Positions 1 through 9,770 of a DNA stretch of 64,000 nt are shown here, in pieces; position 1 is the stretch's first letter; each line of letters starts with the position of its first letter. A program made the translations under genes and the position numbers. Source of the DNA: Quisquiliibacterium transsilvanicum. GTDB taxonomy: Bacteria > Pseudomonadota > Gammaproteobacteria > Burkholderiales > Burkholderiaceae_E. The stretch covers positions 186,001 to 250,000 of the forward strand of contig NZ_JACHGB010000003.1 of assembly GCF_014202215.1 (NCBI RefSeq). The letters run 5' to 3'. The notes under the pieces are model-generated. The model ran no database searches. It had not been told where the DNA came from and saw only the letters and a list, made by a program, of their open reading frames with translations.

Positions 1-181
1 CTGCCGAGCGCCCGAGCGTCCCGTACGCGGAGGCTGGCCCACTGTAGGCCATGGTCTGACCGATGCGAATCTCCGTGTCCGAAGCACCAGGCCCGTAGCG
101 CTTTTGCGAAATAGCAAGGCTAGGGAACAGGGTGGAAACAGCCAGCAGAGCCGATTGGCCCAGCAACGCGCGACGATTCAT
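1..181 (-). CDS. ABC transporter substrate-binding protein, branched-chain amino acid type (5' part)
   Basis: Only the first 60 codons are in the window; the gene runs off the left edge. The start ATG (complement of 179-181) has a strong GGAGG about 5 bases upstream. The product opens with an export signal (MNRRALLGQSALLAVS..., Arg-Arg then a hydrophobic run), followed by TEIRIGQTMAYSGPAS, the hallmark opening of periplasmic-binding fold type I proteins of the LivK/Leu-Ile-Val family (D/TEIxIGxxxxxSGP). Members bind amino acids or small carboxylic or aromatic acids in the periplasm and pass them to an ABC permease. The ligand cannot be told from this fragment. Confidence 0.8.
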   Translation of the reverse strand, partial: MNRRALLGQSALLAVSTLFPSLAISQKRYGPGASDTEIRIGQTMAYSGPASAYGTLGRSA

Positions 182-428
182 GGACACCTCCACTTTGCGG
201 ACGACGACCTGAGGGCACTGCGCAGACCCGCGGACCGCGGCTCTGCACCCATGCTCGTAACTCGCGCGATCATGCACAAGAGCGCATCCGAGGATTCCGG
301 AATTCTCAGGCTGCGCGAGCCACTGCGTCAGCAGGAGCACAAGTTGCGTCGGCGAGAGGACGCCACGCGCTGCTGGACCGACTGGAGTACCTTCGCCGCT
401 TCGTGCACGCGACTCGCTGGGAGGAGTG

Positions 429-1121
429 ATGTGCAACCGCTACGTCAGTCCCGGCCAGGCCGACATCGAGCGTTTCTTCGAGATCGGCCGGCGCAACCCG
501 GTCATGCCCTGGCCAGCCGAGCTCTACCCTCGGGCGCCGGGCCCCTTCGTCCGCCTGGACCGTGAAGGCCGGCGCGAGCTCGCCGTCGGACGCTGGGGCC
601 TCATCCCGCACTTCGCCAAGTCGCCGGACATCCGCTACTCGACGAACAACGCCCGCAGCGAGGAGCTCGCCGAGAAGCCCACCTACCGCACCGCCTGGGC
701 GCGCGGGCAGCGCTGCATCATCCCGGCCGTCAGCTTCGACGAGCCGAACTGGGAGACCGGCCGCAACGTCTGGTGGCGATTCCGGCGCGCTGATGGCGAG
801 CCCTGGGGCCTGGCCGGGCTGTGGAACGCGTGGATCGACCGCGCGACAGGCGAAATTCACGAGAGCTACACGATGCTGACCATCAACGCGGACGGGCACC
901 CGCTGATGGGCCGCATGCACAAGCTAGATCCTGCGCTCCCCCCGGACGCTCAGGACAAGCGCAGCGTGATTCCGATCGAGCGAGCTAACGTCGAAACGTG
1001 GCTGGCGGGATCAACCGAGGATGCGCGGGCGCTGATGCGGGTGCCGGCGGTGGAGATGTTCGAGGCGGGGCCGGTCGCCGCGGCGCCAAGGGGTGGAAAC
1101 GCTTCATCTCCCCTCGGCTAA
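429..1121 (+). CDS. SRAP domain protein (YedK/HMCES family abasic-site DNA-protein crosslinker)
   Basis: 230 aa, whole SRAP domain. The family covalently traps abasic sites in single-stranded DNA through the alpha-amino/thiol group of Cys2, after removal of Met1, and shields them from cleavage. Visible residues: Cys2 in MCNRYV, Asn74 in STNNARSEE, Glu105 in VSFDEPNW, and His164 in GRMHK, matching the E. coli YedK set C2/N75/E105/H160. I chose ATG 429 rather than the in-frame GTG at 426 because Cys must be residue 2; GGGAGGAG lies just upstream. No obvious operon partner; the neighbour on the right is convergent. Confidence 0.92.
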   Translation: MCNRYVSPGQADIERFFEIGRRNPVMPWPAELYPRAPGPFVRLDREGRRELAVGRWGLIPHFAKSPDIRYSTNNARSEELAEKPTYRTAWARGQRCIIPAVSFDEPNWETGRNVWWRFRRADGEPWGLAGLWNAWIDRATGEIHESYTMLTINADGHPLMGRMHKLDPALPPDAQDKRSVIPIERANVETWLAGSTEDARALMRVPAVEMFEAGPVAAAPRGGNASSPLG

Positions 1122-1147
1122 AATCTCGTCGCGCGGCTCCGGGAGCC

Positions 1148-3370
1148 TCAGCCAGCGCTGTCCAGCGTGAACCGCCCCTCCCGGAAGAGCTTCAGACAGG
1201 AATCCACGACGCGCGTCTCGTACGCCGTTCCGCGTCCTCGCTCTATCTCCGCCAGCGCTGCATCGACGCCCAGCGCAGGCCGATAGGGCCGGTGCGACGC
1301 CATTGCCTCGATCACGTCGGCCACCAGCATGATGCGCGCCTCGGGAAGAATGTCGTCGCCCCTGAGCCCGCGTGGGTAACCCGAGCCGTCGAACTTCTCG
1401 TGGTGCTGCAGCACGATCTCCGCGATCGGCCACGGAAAGTCGATGCCCTTGAGAATCTCGTAGCCAGCCTGGGGATGCTGCTTCACCAGCGCGTACTCCG
1501 CCTCGGTGAGCCGGCGGGGCATCGTCAGGATCTCGGACGGCACCTGGATCTTTCCCAGGTCGTGAAGGATTCCAGCGAGACGCAGCCCGTGGATCCGATC
1601 CTCGTCGAGGCCCAGGTCCCGGGCGATCGCCACGGCCAGGTCGGCAACCCGGCGCTGGTGCCCGGCGGTGTAGGGATCACGGGCCTCGAGCGTGGCCGCG
1701 ATCGCCTGGATCGACTGCTCGAGGCTCTCCTGCAGTACCTCGGCATGGTGCGCGTAGCGATGCGCGATGCTGTCGCGCTCGGCGCGGACGCGGATGGCGG
1801 CGATGCCGGTGGAAAGGTCGCCGGCGAGTTCCACGAGCAGGTCGACCTCTTCGCCCTGGAAGGCACCCGCCCGGTCCGCGTACACGCCGAGCATGCCGAT
1901 CACCTTTCCCGACACCCACAACGGATGCGCCAGGACCGATCCGTAGCCGCGCTGGATCGCCAGATCGCGCCAGGGCGCGAACTTCGGATCGGTCTTCACG
2001 TCGTCGGTGACCTGATAGGTCCCGATGCGGATCGCCCTGCCGATCGGGCCCTCGGCGCGCTCGGAGCTGTCCCATCGGACTAGAGCCTGCTCGAGGTAAC
2101 CCTCGTCGGCGCCCGCCCAGGCGCGCGGGCGTACCGACCGCTCGAAATCCTGCTCTGCATACCCCACCCAGGCCATCCGGTAGCCGCCAATCTCGACGAC
2201 GATCCGGCAGACGGCCTCGAGCAGCCGTTCCTCGTCCACCGCCTTGGCGACCTCTCGTTTGCAAGCGCCGAGCATCTTCAGCGAGCGATTGATCCGGGCA
2301 AGACGCACCTCGGCCGCAGAGGCGCTGTCTGCGGCCTCGTCCAGCGCCCGAGCCAGTACACCGATCTCGTCCTTGCCGTGCGGTAGACCGCTGCGCGCCG
2401 CGCGATCCCCGCCGCCGAATCGCTGCGCCGAATCGCTGAGCCGGGCCAACGGACGCAGCAGGAACCGATCGCTTCCCCAGTGCGCGGCGGCGACGACGAG
2501 CATGAGCACCGAGACCGCCAGCAGCAGGCCCAGGCGTAGCTCGTCAAGCAGCTTGCCCTGGAGGCTCTCGACCGGGGTGTTCACCCAGAGCGTCATGCGC
2601 CCAGAAACCGTCTCGATCAGTGGCGTGAATGCATGGATGCGCAGCCGCCCGTCGACGCCGCTCATCTCCCAGAGTCCCTCGGCTTCGGATCCGACGGCAG
2701 CGATCATGTCGGTGCTGGCCGCCCCGCCGACGAATCCTTCGGCGTCGGGGAACCGGCCGACGACCACCCCGTTGGAATCCAGCATCACGATGCGCGTGTC
2801 GCCCAGGGGCGCGCCTGAGGCCAGTCCGGAGCTCAGCCAGGACAGGTCGAGCGCCAGGAAGACGATGCCCGTCGCCTCGCCGTCGGAATTGCGCAGCGCC
2901 CGCGCGAACGAGATCAGCTGGACGTCCAAGATTCGGCCAAGCAGCACATCGCTGACGACCATGTCTTGGGAGGCGAGCGCGGCCTGGAACCACTTCCGAT
3001 CGGAGAAGTCGATCGACGTCGCCGAACCGGTGGCGCTGCAGAACGGCCGGCCGTCGGGCCTCACGAAGCCGGCGTTGACGTACCGCGCGTCGGACCGCGC
3101 AAGCCTGGTCATGGCTGACTCGCAATCGCTGACGGCACGTTCGAAGAGCTGCGCGCTCTGCGCCAGTCCAAGCAGCGTCGCATCGGCATGCGCCGCGATC
3201 TCGCGCTGCTGCGCGGCCAGCAGGCGGGCCGTGGCCAGCAGTTCAGCCTTGACGCGCGCTTCGCGCCCCCTGCCGTCGAGCACCAGGTGCCATGCCATCA
3301 GGCTCGACAACACGACGAGCACCAGCACGAGCAACAACTGAAGGCGAGCACGCAGACTGAAGCCGGCCAT
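1148..3370 (-). CDS. Membrane sensor with HAMP, GAF and HD-GYP domains (c-di-GMP phosphodiesterase)
   Basis: 740 aa from ATG 3370; an upstream TTG at 3433 would add 21 residues, but ATG 3370 has an AAGG-type ribosome site. Order: a membrane helix (about 8-28), a periplasmic Cache/CHASE-like sensor region with a FSDRKWFQAAL motif (about 115), a second helix (about 280-300), a HAMP linker, a GAF domain (about 380-530), and a C-terminal HD-GYP domain (about 560-735). The HD-GYP signature is complete: HDLGK, HH, and EKFDGSGYP. The family hydrolyses cyclic di-GMP, so an external signal probably lowers c-di-GMP and promotes motility or biofilm dispersal. The ligand is unknown. It stands alone and is convergent with the SRAP gene. 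Confidence 0.9.
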   Translation of the reverse strand: MAGFSLRARLQLLLVLVLVVLSSLMAWHLVLDGRGREARVKAELLATARLLAAQQREIAAHADATLLGLAQSAQLFERAVSDCESAMTRLARSDARYVNAGFVRPDGRPFCSATGSATSIDFSDRKWFQAALASQDMVVSDVLLGRILDVQLISFARALRNSDGEATGIVFLALDLSWLSSGLASGAPLGDTRIVMLDSNGVVVGRFPDAEGFVGGAASTDMIAAVGSEAEGLWEMSGVDGRLRIHAFTPLIETVSGRMTLWVNTPVESLQGKLLDELRLGLLLAVSVLMLVVAAAHWGSDRFLLRPLARLSDSAQRFGGGDRAARSGLPHGKDEIGVLARALDEAADSASAAEVRLARINRSLKMLGACKREVAKAVDEERLLEAVCRIVVEIGGYRMAWVGYAEQDFERSVRPRAWAGADEGYLEQALVRWDSSERAEGPIGRAIRIGTYQVTDDVKTDPKFAPWRDLAIQRGYGSVLAHPLWVSGKVIGMLGVYADRAGAFQGEEVDLLVELAGDLSTGIAAIRVRAERDSIAHRYAHHAEVLQESLEQSIQAIAATLEARDPYTAGHQRRVADLAVAIARDLGLDEDRIHGLRLAGILHDLGKIQVPSEILTMPRRLTEAEYALVKQHPQAGYEILKGIDFPWPIAEIVLQHHEKFDGSGYPRGLRGDDILPEARIMLVADVIEAMASHRPYRPALGVDAALAEIERGRGTAYETRVVDSCLKLFREGRFTLDSAG

Positions 3371-3905
3371 ACCTTCCCATGCCGAGCACCGCCATCGATG
3401 CAGTCGATGACACACGCTTCGGCCTTCAACCAAGTGGCGTCGTAGCCACCGGATCGCCCGTCTCGACCTTGTTCTACTTGTCCGAGTTCAGGCGCACCTA
3501 TCGATGACCCCAAGCGCAGCCACGCGCCGATCTTGCGTCAACGCTCCTCCTTGGCTGCATGTAGCGAGGCCCATCGAACGGGACGGAGTGTCCTCCCGCC
3601 CCCCAGGGGCGTCAACGCCGGAGTTGCCGACTGGACACACTGCGATTTCATTGGCGGCGTGCCCAGGCGCTGGTGGGCGCGTCACCAGGCACTGGCCGCC
3701 GGCGGGTGGCTGCACGTTCTGGGAGCGGGAGCGGGGCAGCGATGATGACTTGGAGCGGGTAGAGGGCCCCGCCATGGCGGAAGGCTCCCCAAAGCCCGGG
3801 AGCGGAGATCCGACACGGTTACCCCGCATTTGCCGGTCCTGGCGCAGCGACAACTACGGCAGGGCGCGCCAGATATTTGGGCTTGCCGGATCAAAGGAGG
3901 CCGGA
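3371..3905. other. Non-coding stretch, no gene recognised
   Basis: About 530 bases between the HD-GYP gene and a decayed restriction-type gene. Open frames exist on both strands, but their translations are Arg/Pro/Ala-rich with no recognisable motif, which is normal for random frames at this GC. It probably holds the leftward promoter of the sensor gene near 3371-3480. I see no RNA gene or clear terminator in it. The neighbouring truncated genes suggest this is an eroded region. Confidence 0.5.
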
Positions 3906-4196
3906 ATGGATTTCGTCGACCAGCTCCGCGTACTCGCCACCCACGTGGCGCAGCTCTTCCGCTACTTCCATGTCACCGAGGCTCGCTTCAGCGTTCTTAC
4001 GAACGGGATCCACTACAAGCTTTTCACGGACCTCCAGCAGCCCAACAAGATGGATTCGAAGCCTTTCTTCGAGTTCAACTTCGCGGACTTCCGGGAGCGA
4101 GATGTCGAGGAGCTGAAGAGAATCCCGAAGGCGGCATTCGATGTCGACACGGTCACCCTGCGCCCTACCCTTGTCGGTCACGACCGTGCCTCCTAG
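3906..4196 (+). pseudogene. Remnant of type I restriction R-subunit N-terminal-domain protein (nuclease core deleted)
   Basis: A perfect AAAGGAGG lies 6 bases before ATG 3906. The product starts MDFVDQLRVLATHV and then continues AQLFRYFHVTEARFSVLTNG and KMDSKPFFEFNFADF. Both blocks belong to a known family of stand-alone HsdR-N-like restriction proteins, but in intact members about 80 residues lie between them, including the 'TEEATKNALVMPFI' region and the D...ECK catalytic core. Here they are joined in frame. The C-terminus also ends early (TLRPTLVGHDRAS). The 96-aa product lacks the catalytic residues, so I read it as a deletion remnant that kept its start signals. The family comparison is from memory. 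Confidence 0.72.
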
Positions 4197-4205
4197 ACTC
4201 CCCGG

Positions 4206-4972
4206 ATGAGCGAATCGTCCCACCGCATCGCCGCCGGTGCTGCGCTCGTCATGTACCTCGTCTGGACCGCTGCCACCTGGTTCTTCGAGGGGCGCATCGA
4301 GACCCTGCTGCACCCGGCGACCGGCTCGTCTACGCGCTCGGCGTCAACCTTCTGCTCGGTATCGTCGGCACGCTCTGGCTGCTGCGGCGATCCGTTCGGC
4401 GCGACGGCATGCAGGTGGCGGCGCGTAGCGGGTTCGGGCCGCCCGCGCGAACCCTCGTCGCGGCCGTCGCGGGGTTCGCACTTGGGATCGCTTCGTACTT
4501 CGGCCAGGGCGCCCCATCGACAGATCCGGCCGTGGTGACCAATGCGTTCGCGCAGGTATTCGTCGTTTCGGCGGCTGAGGTGATGGTCTGCTGGGCGCTG
4601 GTCGGCGGCGCGGTCGAGGGCCTGCTGAGGAGACGGCTCGCGCGTCTGGCGACGCCGGCTGCTGCGATCGTTGCCGCGGTGCTGTTCGGCCTTTACCACT
4701 TCGCGCACAGCGCGCCGTTCGACACCTGGCCGATGGTCGCGCTGCTGTCGGTGATCGGGCTGGTGACCGGTGCGTTCTTCTTCGTGTCCCGCGACGTTCT
4801 GGGCACGGCCATCTTCCACAACTTCCTCGGCACCTTCGGCGTCACTCAGGCGCTCGCCGCCGCCGGACGCCTCTGCGCGATCGAGAACCTCCAGCCCGCC
4901 CTGCTCGGCACGGCCGCCATGACTGCGGTCGTGCTGCTGGCAGGCTATCGGTGGGTGCGGCTCGGGGCCTGA
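4206..4972 (+). pseudogene. CPBP-family intramembrane protease, frameshifted
   Basis: Starts at ATG 4206 (MSESSHRIAAGAALVMY) in one frame to about 4320, then the membrane protein continues in a second frame (LVYALGVNLLLGIVGT...) to the stop at 4972. The change falls in 4311-4328. Downstream there are several hydrophobic helices and degenerate CPBP (CAAX protease/bacteriocin-processing) motifs: a single Glu in VSAAEVMVCW instead of the usual EE pair, FGLYHFAHS, and TAIFHNFLG. The family cleaves or processes prenylated or membrane substrates. Either the gene is dead or one base is wrong in the assembly; restoring one base would give about 255 aa. Confidence 0.72.
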
Positions 4973-5031
4973 GCCGACGCGGGCTGGGGTGGCTTCCGCC
5001 GACGAAAGTGCGTCCGCGCCGGGCCAATGAC

Positions 5032-5055
5032 AGAAAAGCCCTTATGCGGGGCTTC
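5032..5055 (-). terminator. Rho-independent terminator of the tRNA-Leu transcript
   Basis: Read on the minus strand, just after the tRNA: an AGAAGCCCC / GGGCTTTTCT hairpin with a GCATAA loop, the 3' arm carrying a T-rich run. Position, about 25 bases past the tRNA CCA, and structure fit a terminator for the leftward tRNA transcript. Confidence 0.75.
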
Positions 5056-5078
5056 TCGGTGTTCTTCGGCGATGCAGA

Positions 5079-5163
5079 TGGTGCCCGAGGTCGGACTCGA
5101 ACCGACAAGCCTTGCGGCGGGGGATTTTGAGTCCCCTGCGTCTACCAATTCCACCACTCGGGC
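5079..5163 (-). tRNA. tRNA-Leu (anticodon CAA)
   Basis: 85 nt including an encoded CCA. Acceptor arms GCCCGAG / CTCGGGC pair perfectly, with discriminator A. The D-loop carries GGTAGACG. The anticodon stem GGGGA/TCCCC holds loop CTCAAAA, giving CAA (plus-strand 5127-5129). There is a long variable arm, CCGCCGCAAGGC, typical of class II tRNA-Leu. The T arm is GTCGGTTCGAGTCCGAC. Single gene with its own terminator. Confidence 0.97.
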
Positions 5164-5216
5164 ACGGGAGGGAGGGCGGATTATCGACCAATCGCCCCCC
5201 GCCGGCAAACCGACGC

Positions 5217-6047
5217 TCAGCGCCCCGTGAACTGCGGCGCCCGCTTCTCCAGGAAGTGCGCCACGCCCTCCTTGAAGTCGTCGCTGGCCAGGCTCAGGGC
5301 CATCTCGTGGTCGGCGGTCACGTTGGCCTCGGCCAGGCTCTGGAACATGCCGTCCCAGATCTGGCGCTTCATCACGGCCAGCGAGCGCGGTGAGACGGTG
5401 TCCGCCATGGCTTTCAGGTAGTCGCGCGCGGCGTCGATCAGCCGCGCGTCGGGCACCACGCGCTGCACGATGCCCAGCCGCAGCGCCTCGTCGGCGCGCA
5501 CCTTGCGGGCCGAGTACAGCAGGTCGGCGGCGTTGGGCAGTCCGACCAGTCGCGGCAGCGTCCAGCTGATGCCGTGCTCGGCGATCAGGCCGCGCTGGGC
5601 GAAGGCGGTGGTGAACACCGCGCTCTCGGCGGCGAAGCGGAAGTCGCAGAACAGCGACACCACGAAGCCCAGGCCGGCGCAGGGACCGTTGATCGCGCCC
5701 AGGATGGGCTTGGGGATGGCCGGGAAGTAGGTGTTGGGCAGCTGGAAGTCCGGGCGCTGGCTGCCGCCCGCGGGCACGCCGCGCGGTGCAGGTACCTCGT
5801 CGGCGTGGCTCGCGCCCTTGCTGGCCGACAGCCCCGACAGCAGGTTCATGTCGGCGCCCGCGCAGAAGCCGCGGCCGGCGCCGGTGAGCAGGATGGCGCG
5901 CACGCCGTCGTCTGCGGAAGCCTTGTGCATCGCGTCGCGCAGTTCGCCGGCCATCTGCCGGGTCCAGGCGTTGAGGCGGTCGGGACGGTTCAGGGTGATC
6001 GTGGCGATGCGGTCGCGCACGTCGTACAGGATCGCTTCATAGGCCAT
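5217..6047 (-). CDS. Enoyl-CoA hydratase/isomerase family protein
   Basis: 276 aa, full crotonase-fold length. The start MAYEAILYDVRDRIATITLNRP is typical and has AAGGAGGAG upstream. The oxyanion-hole segments are visible: GAGRGFCAGADMNLL (about 56-70) and INGPCAGLGFVVSLFCDFR (about 119-137). The glutamates usually used by hydratases sit around the second block, at TAFAQRGLIAEHGISWTLPRLVG. The family hydrates or isomerises 2-enoyl-CoA in fatty-acid or aromatic catabolism; the exact substrate is not evident. The insert around 75-98 (KGASHADEVPAPRG...) is longer than in FadB-type proteins. No catabolic operon surrounds it. Confidence 0.88.
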   Translation of the reverse strand: MAYEAILYDVRDRIATITLNRPDRLNAWTRQMAGELRDAMHKASADDGVRAILLTGAGRGFCAGADMNLLSGLSASKGASHADEVPAPRGVPAGGSQRPDFQLPNTYFPAIPKPILGAINGPCAGLGFVVSLFCDFRFAAESAVFTTAFAQRGLIAEHGISWTLPRLVGLPNAADLLYSARKVRADEALRLGIVQRVVPDARLIDAARDYLKAMADTVSPRSLAVMKRQIWDGMFQSLAEANVTADHEMALSLASDDFKEGVAHFLEKRAPQFTGR

Positions 6048-6205
6048 GGCGGGTCTCCTCCTTGTGGTGCGAGGGAGGTTACGCCAGGCATCGCCCGCCG
6101 GCAGTCGCCGGGGATTCCGCTTTCCGCCGGCGCGTGCAGCCTCGGATCGCCTCGCCGACAGGTCCTGGCGCGCCCTGCCGGGGTCGTCCTGCCAGGGGCG
6201 TGACG

Positions 6206-6796
6206 TCAGGCGGTCGCGTCAGTCCGCCTCGCCGGGCTTGCCGGGTCGGGCTCGCCGATCAGCATGCGCGCGAACTCCGGGTATGGCGGCACCACCAGGT
6301 GGGCATCCGCCTCGCCCGAATCGGAGCGGATGGCCATCCCGGCCGCGCGCGCGATCGACATGATCGCGCGGTTGGAGGTCAGGCAGTGCATGTAGAGCCG
6401 GTCCTTGCCCGCGCGGGCGGCGCGCACCACCGCATAGCGGAAGATCGCCGCGCCAAGGCCGCGGCCGCGGGCGGCCGGCAGCACCGAAAGCCCCAGTTCG
6501 GGCGCGTTGCCGTCGAGCACCAGGTGGCCGATGCCCACCCATTGCCCGGGCCCGGTGCGCGCGCCGAACACCACGTCGCGGCCGAAATCCATGCCATCGA
6601 CGTAGCGGGCGAGGAAGGCGTCGTCGACGACGATGCCGAAGCGCAGCCGACGGTCGTCCTGGCCCAGGGAGGTGAAGTGCGCCACGAGCGAGTCGCGATC
6701 GCCAGGAACCAAGCGCTCGAACAGCGCCACCCAATCGAGGATGCGCCTGGGCAGCGCCAGGGAAGAATTCGGCTTGGTATCGAGAATCGGTTGCAT
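6206..6796 (-). CDS. GNAT family N-acetyltransferase
   Basis: About 196 aa. It contains the GNAT acetyl-CoA loop LSVLPAARGRGLGAAIFRYA (Q/RxxGxG/A pattern), preceded by the strand WVGIGHLVLDG and followed by LYMHCLTSNRAIMSIARAAGM, the usual 'N...A...Y/AGF' segment. The N-terminal part (LVPGDRDSLVAHFTSLGQDDRRLRFG) resembles acetyltransferases found fused to or beside CoA ligases. I prefer the second ATG of the ATGATG pair near 6796, which has GGAG a few bases before it; an in-frame ATG at 6856 would add 20 residues but lacks a ribosome site. The acceptor is unknown. Confidence 0.85.
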   Translation of the reverse strand: MQPILDTKPNSSLALPRRILDWVALFERLVPGDRDSLVAHFTSLGQDDRRLRFGIVVDDAFLARYVDGMDFGRDVVFGARTGPGQWVGIGHLVLDGNAPELGLSVLPAARGRGLGAAIFRYAVVRAARAGKDRLYMHCLTSNRAIMSIARAAGMAIRSDSGEADAHLVVPPYPEFARMLIGEPDPASPARRTDATA

Positions 6797-7023
6797 CATG
6801 CGCTCCATGGGCGATGCGACGGGGCTCCGGCCTGCCGGCCAATCCCCTGCATCCATCAGCTATATGCGGCCAGACCGAAAATGGTGCAATACAGCAAACT
6901 AGTGCAAAGCCTCAATTTGAGAGGGGAGCACTTGGTTCGAAGCGATCGCCGCGAGTCGTTTTGTTGCACCACAACATAACACGCTTCCGCGACCCCTGCC
7001 GCCTCGCATAAGATGGCGCCCGA

Positions 7024-9259
<2,236 letters not shown>

Positions 9260-9274
9260 CGCAGCCCCCACCGC

Positions 9275-9280
9275 TATAAT
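9275..9280 (+). promoter_or_regulatory. Possible -10 box of the yajC-secDF operon
   Basis: A perfect TATAAT lies in the short gap after tgt, 24 bases before the yajC start. The matching -35 region (about 9252-9257) is poor, so this is only a candidate, but such an AT-rich hexamer is rare in this GC-rich stretch. Confidence 0.35.
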
Positions 9281-9303
9281 CCCCGGTTACCAAAGGAGAA
9301 AAC

Positions 9304-9663
9304 GTGCTGATTTCAACGGCTTACGCCCAGGTCATCTCGAACGCCCACGCGCAGGCCGCGGGCGGGAGCGGCACCGACCAGTTGTTTGGCTTCCTGCCGA
9401 TCATCCTGATGTTCGTGGTGCTGTACTTCCTGATGATCCGTCCGCAAATGAAGCGGGCCAAGGAACACAAGACCATGCTCGAGGCGATCAAGAAGGGCGA
9501 CGAGGTCGTCACCTCCGGCGGCATGGTCGGCAAGATCACCAAGGTTGGCGAGAGCTACGTCACGGTCGAGGTTGCCCGCGCCGGCGACAGCCCGGTCGAG
9601 ATGAACTTCCAGAAGGGCGCGATCCAGACGCTGCTGCCCAACGGCACCATCAAGGCACTCTGA
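9304..9663 (+). CDS. yajC: Preprotein translocase accessory subunit YajC
   Basis: 119 aa with a GTG start preceded by AAAGGAGAA. It has one membrane helix (about 28-46, FGFLPIILMFVVLYFLMI) followed by the family motif RPQMKRAKEHK and a cytoplasmic beta-rich domain (GDEVVTSGGMVGKITKV). It associates with SecD and SecF in the inner membrane and assists SecYEG. Position directly before secD is the conserved arrangement. Confidence 0.96.
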   Translation: MLISTAYAQVISNAHAQAAGGSGTDQLFGFLPIILMFVVLYFLMIRPQMKRAKEHKTMLEAIKKGDEVVTSGGMVGKITKVGESYVTVEVARAGDSPVEMNFQKGAIQTLLPNGTIKAL

Positions 9664-9770
9664 CGCGCCCCTGACGCGCCCCTGAAGCGGCGCGGCGGGG
9701 TCCCCGCCATGCCGCCGGCCGGGCGGTGCCGCCGCCCCCTTCAACGATCACGCCGAGCCCGCACCCCCCG

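Noticed and set aside
3371-3905. Small genes in the gap after the HD-GYP gene
   Set aside because: Several frames of 60-120 codons exist on both strands, but none has a motif, a good ribosome site or conserved neighbours.
5079-5163. tRNA-Leu as an integration site for a mobile element
   Set aside because: No integrase or phage-like gene lies nearby; both neighbours are decayed or housekeeping chromosomal genes and the only integrase is 34 kb away.
6860-7023. Operator or riboswitch upstream of queA (for example a preQ1 element)
   Set aside because: TGCAA-type words recur, but I could not draw a preQ1 pseudoknot or a convincing palindrome; left as an ordinary promoter gap.
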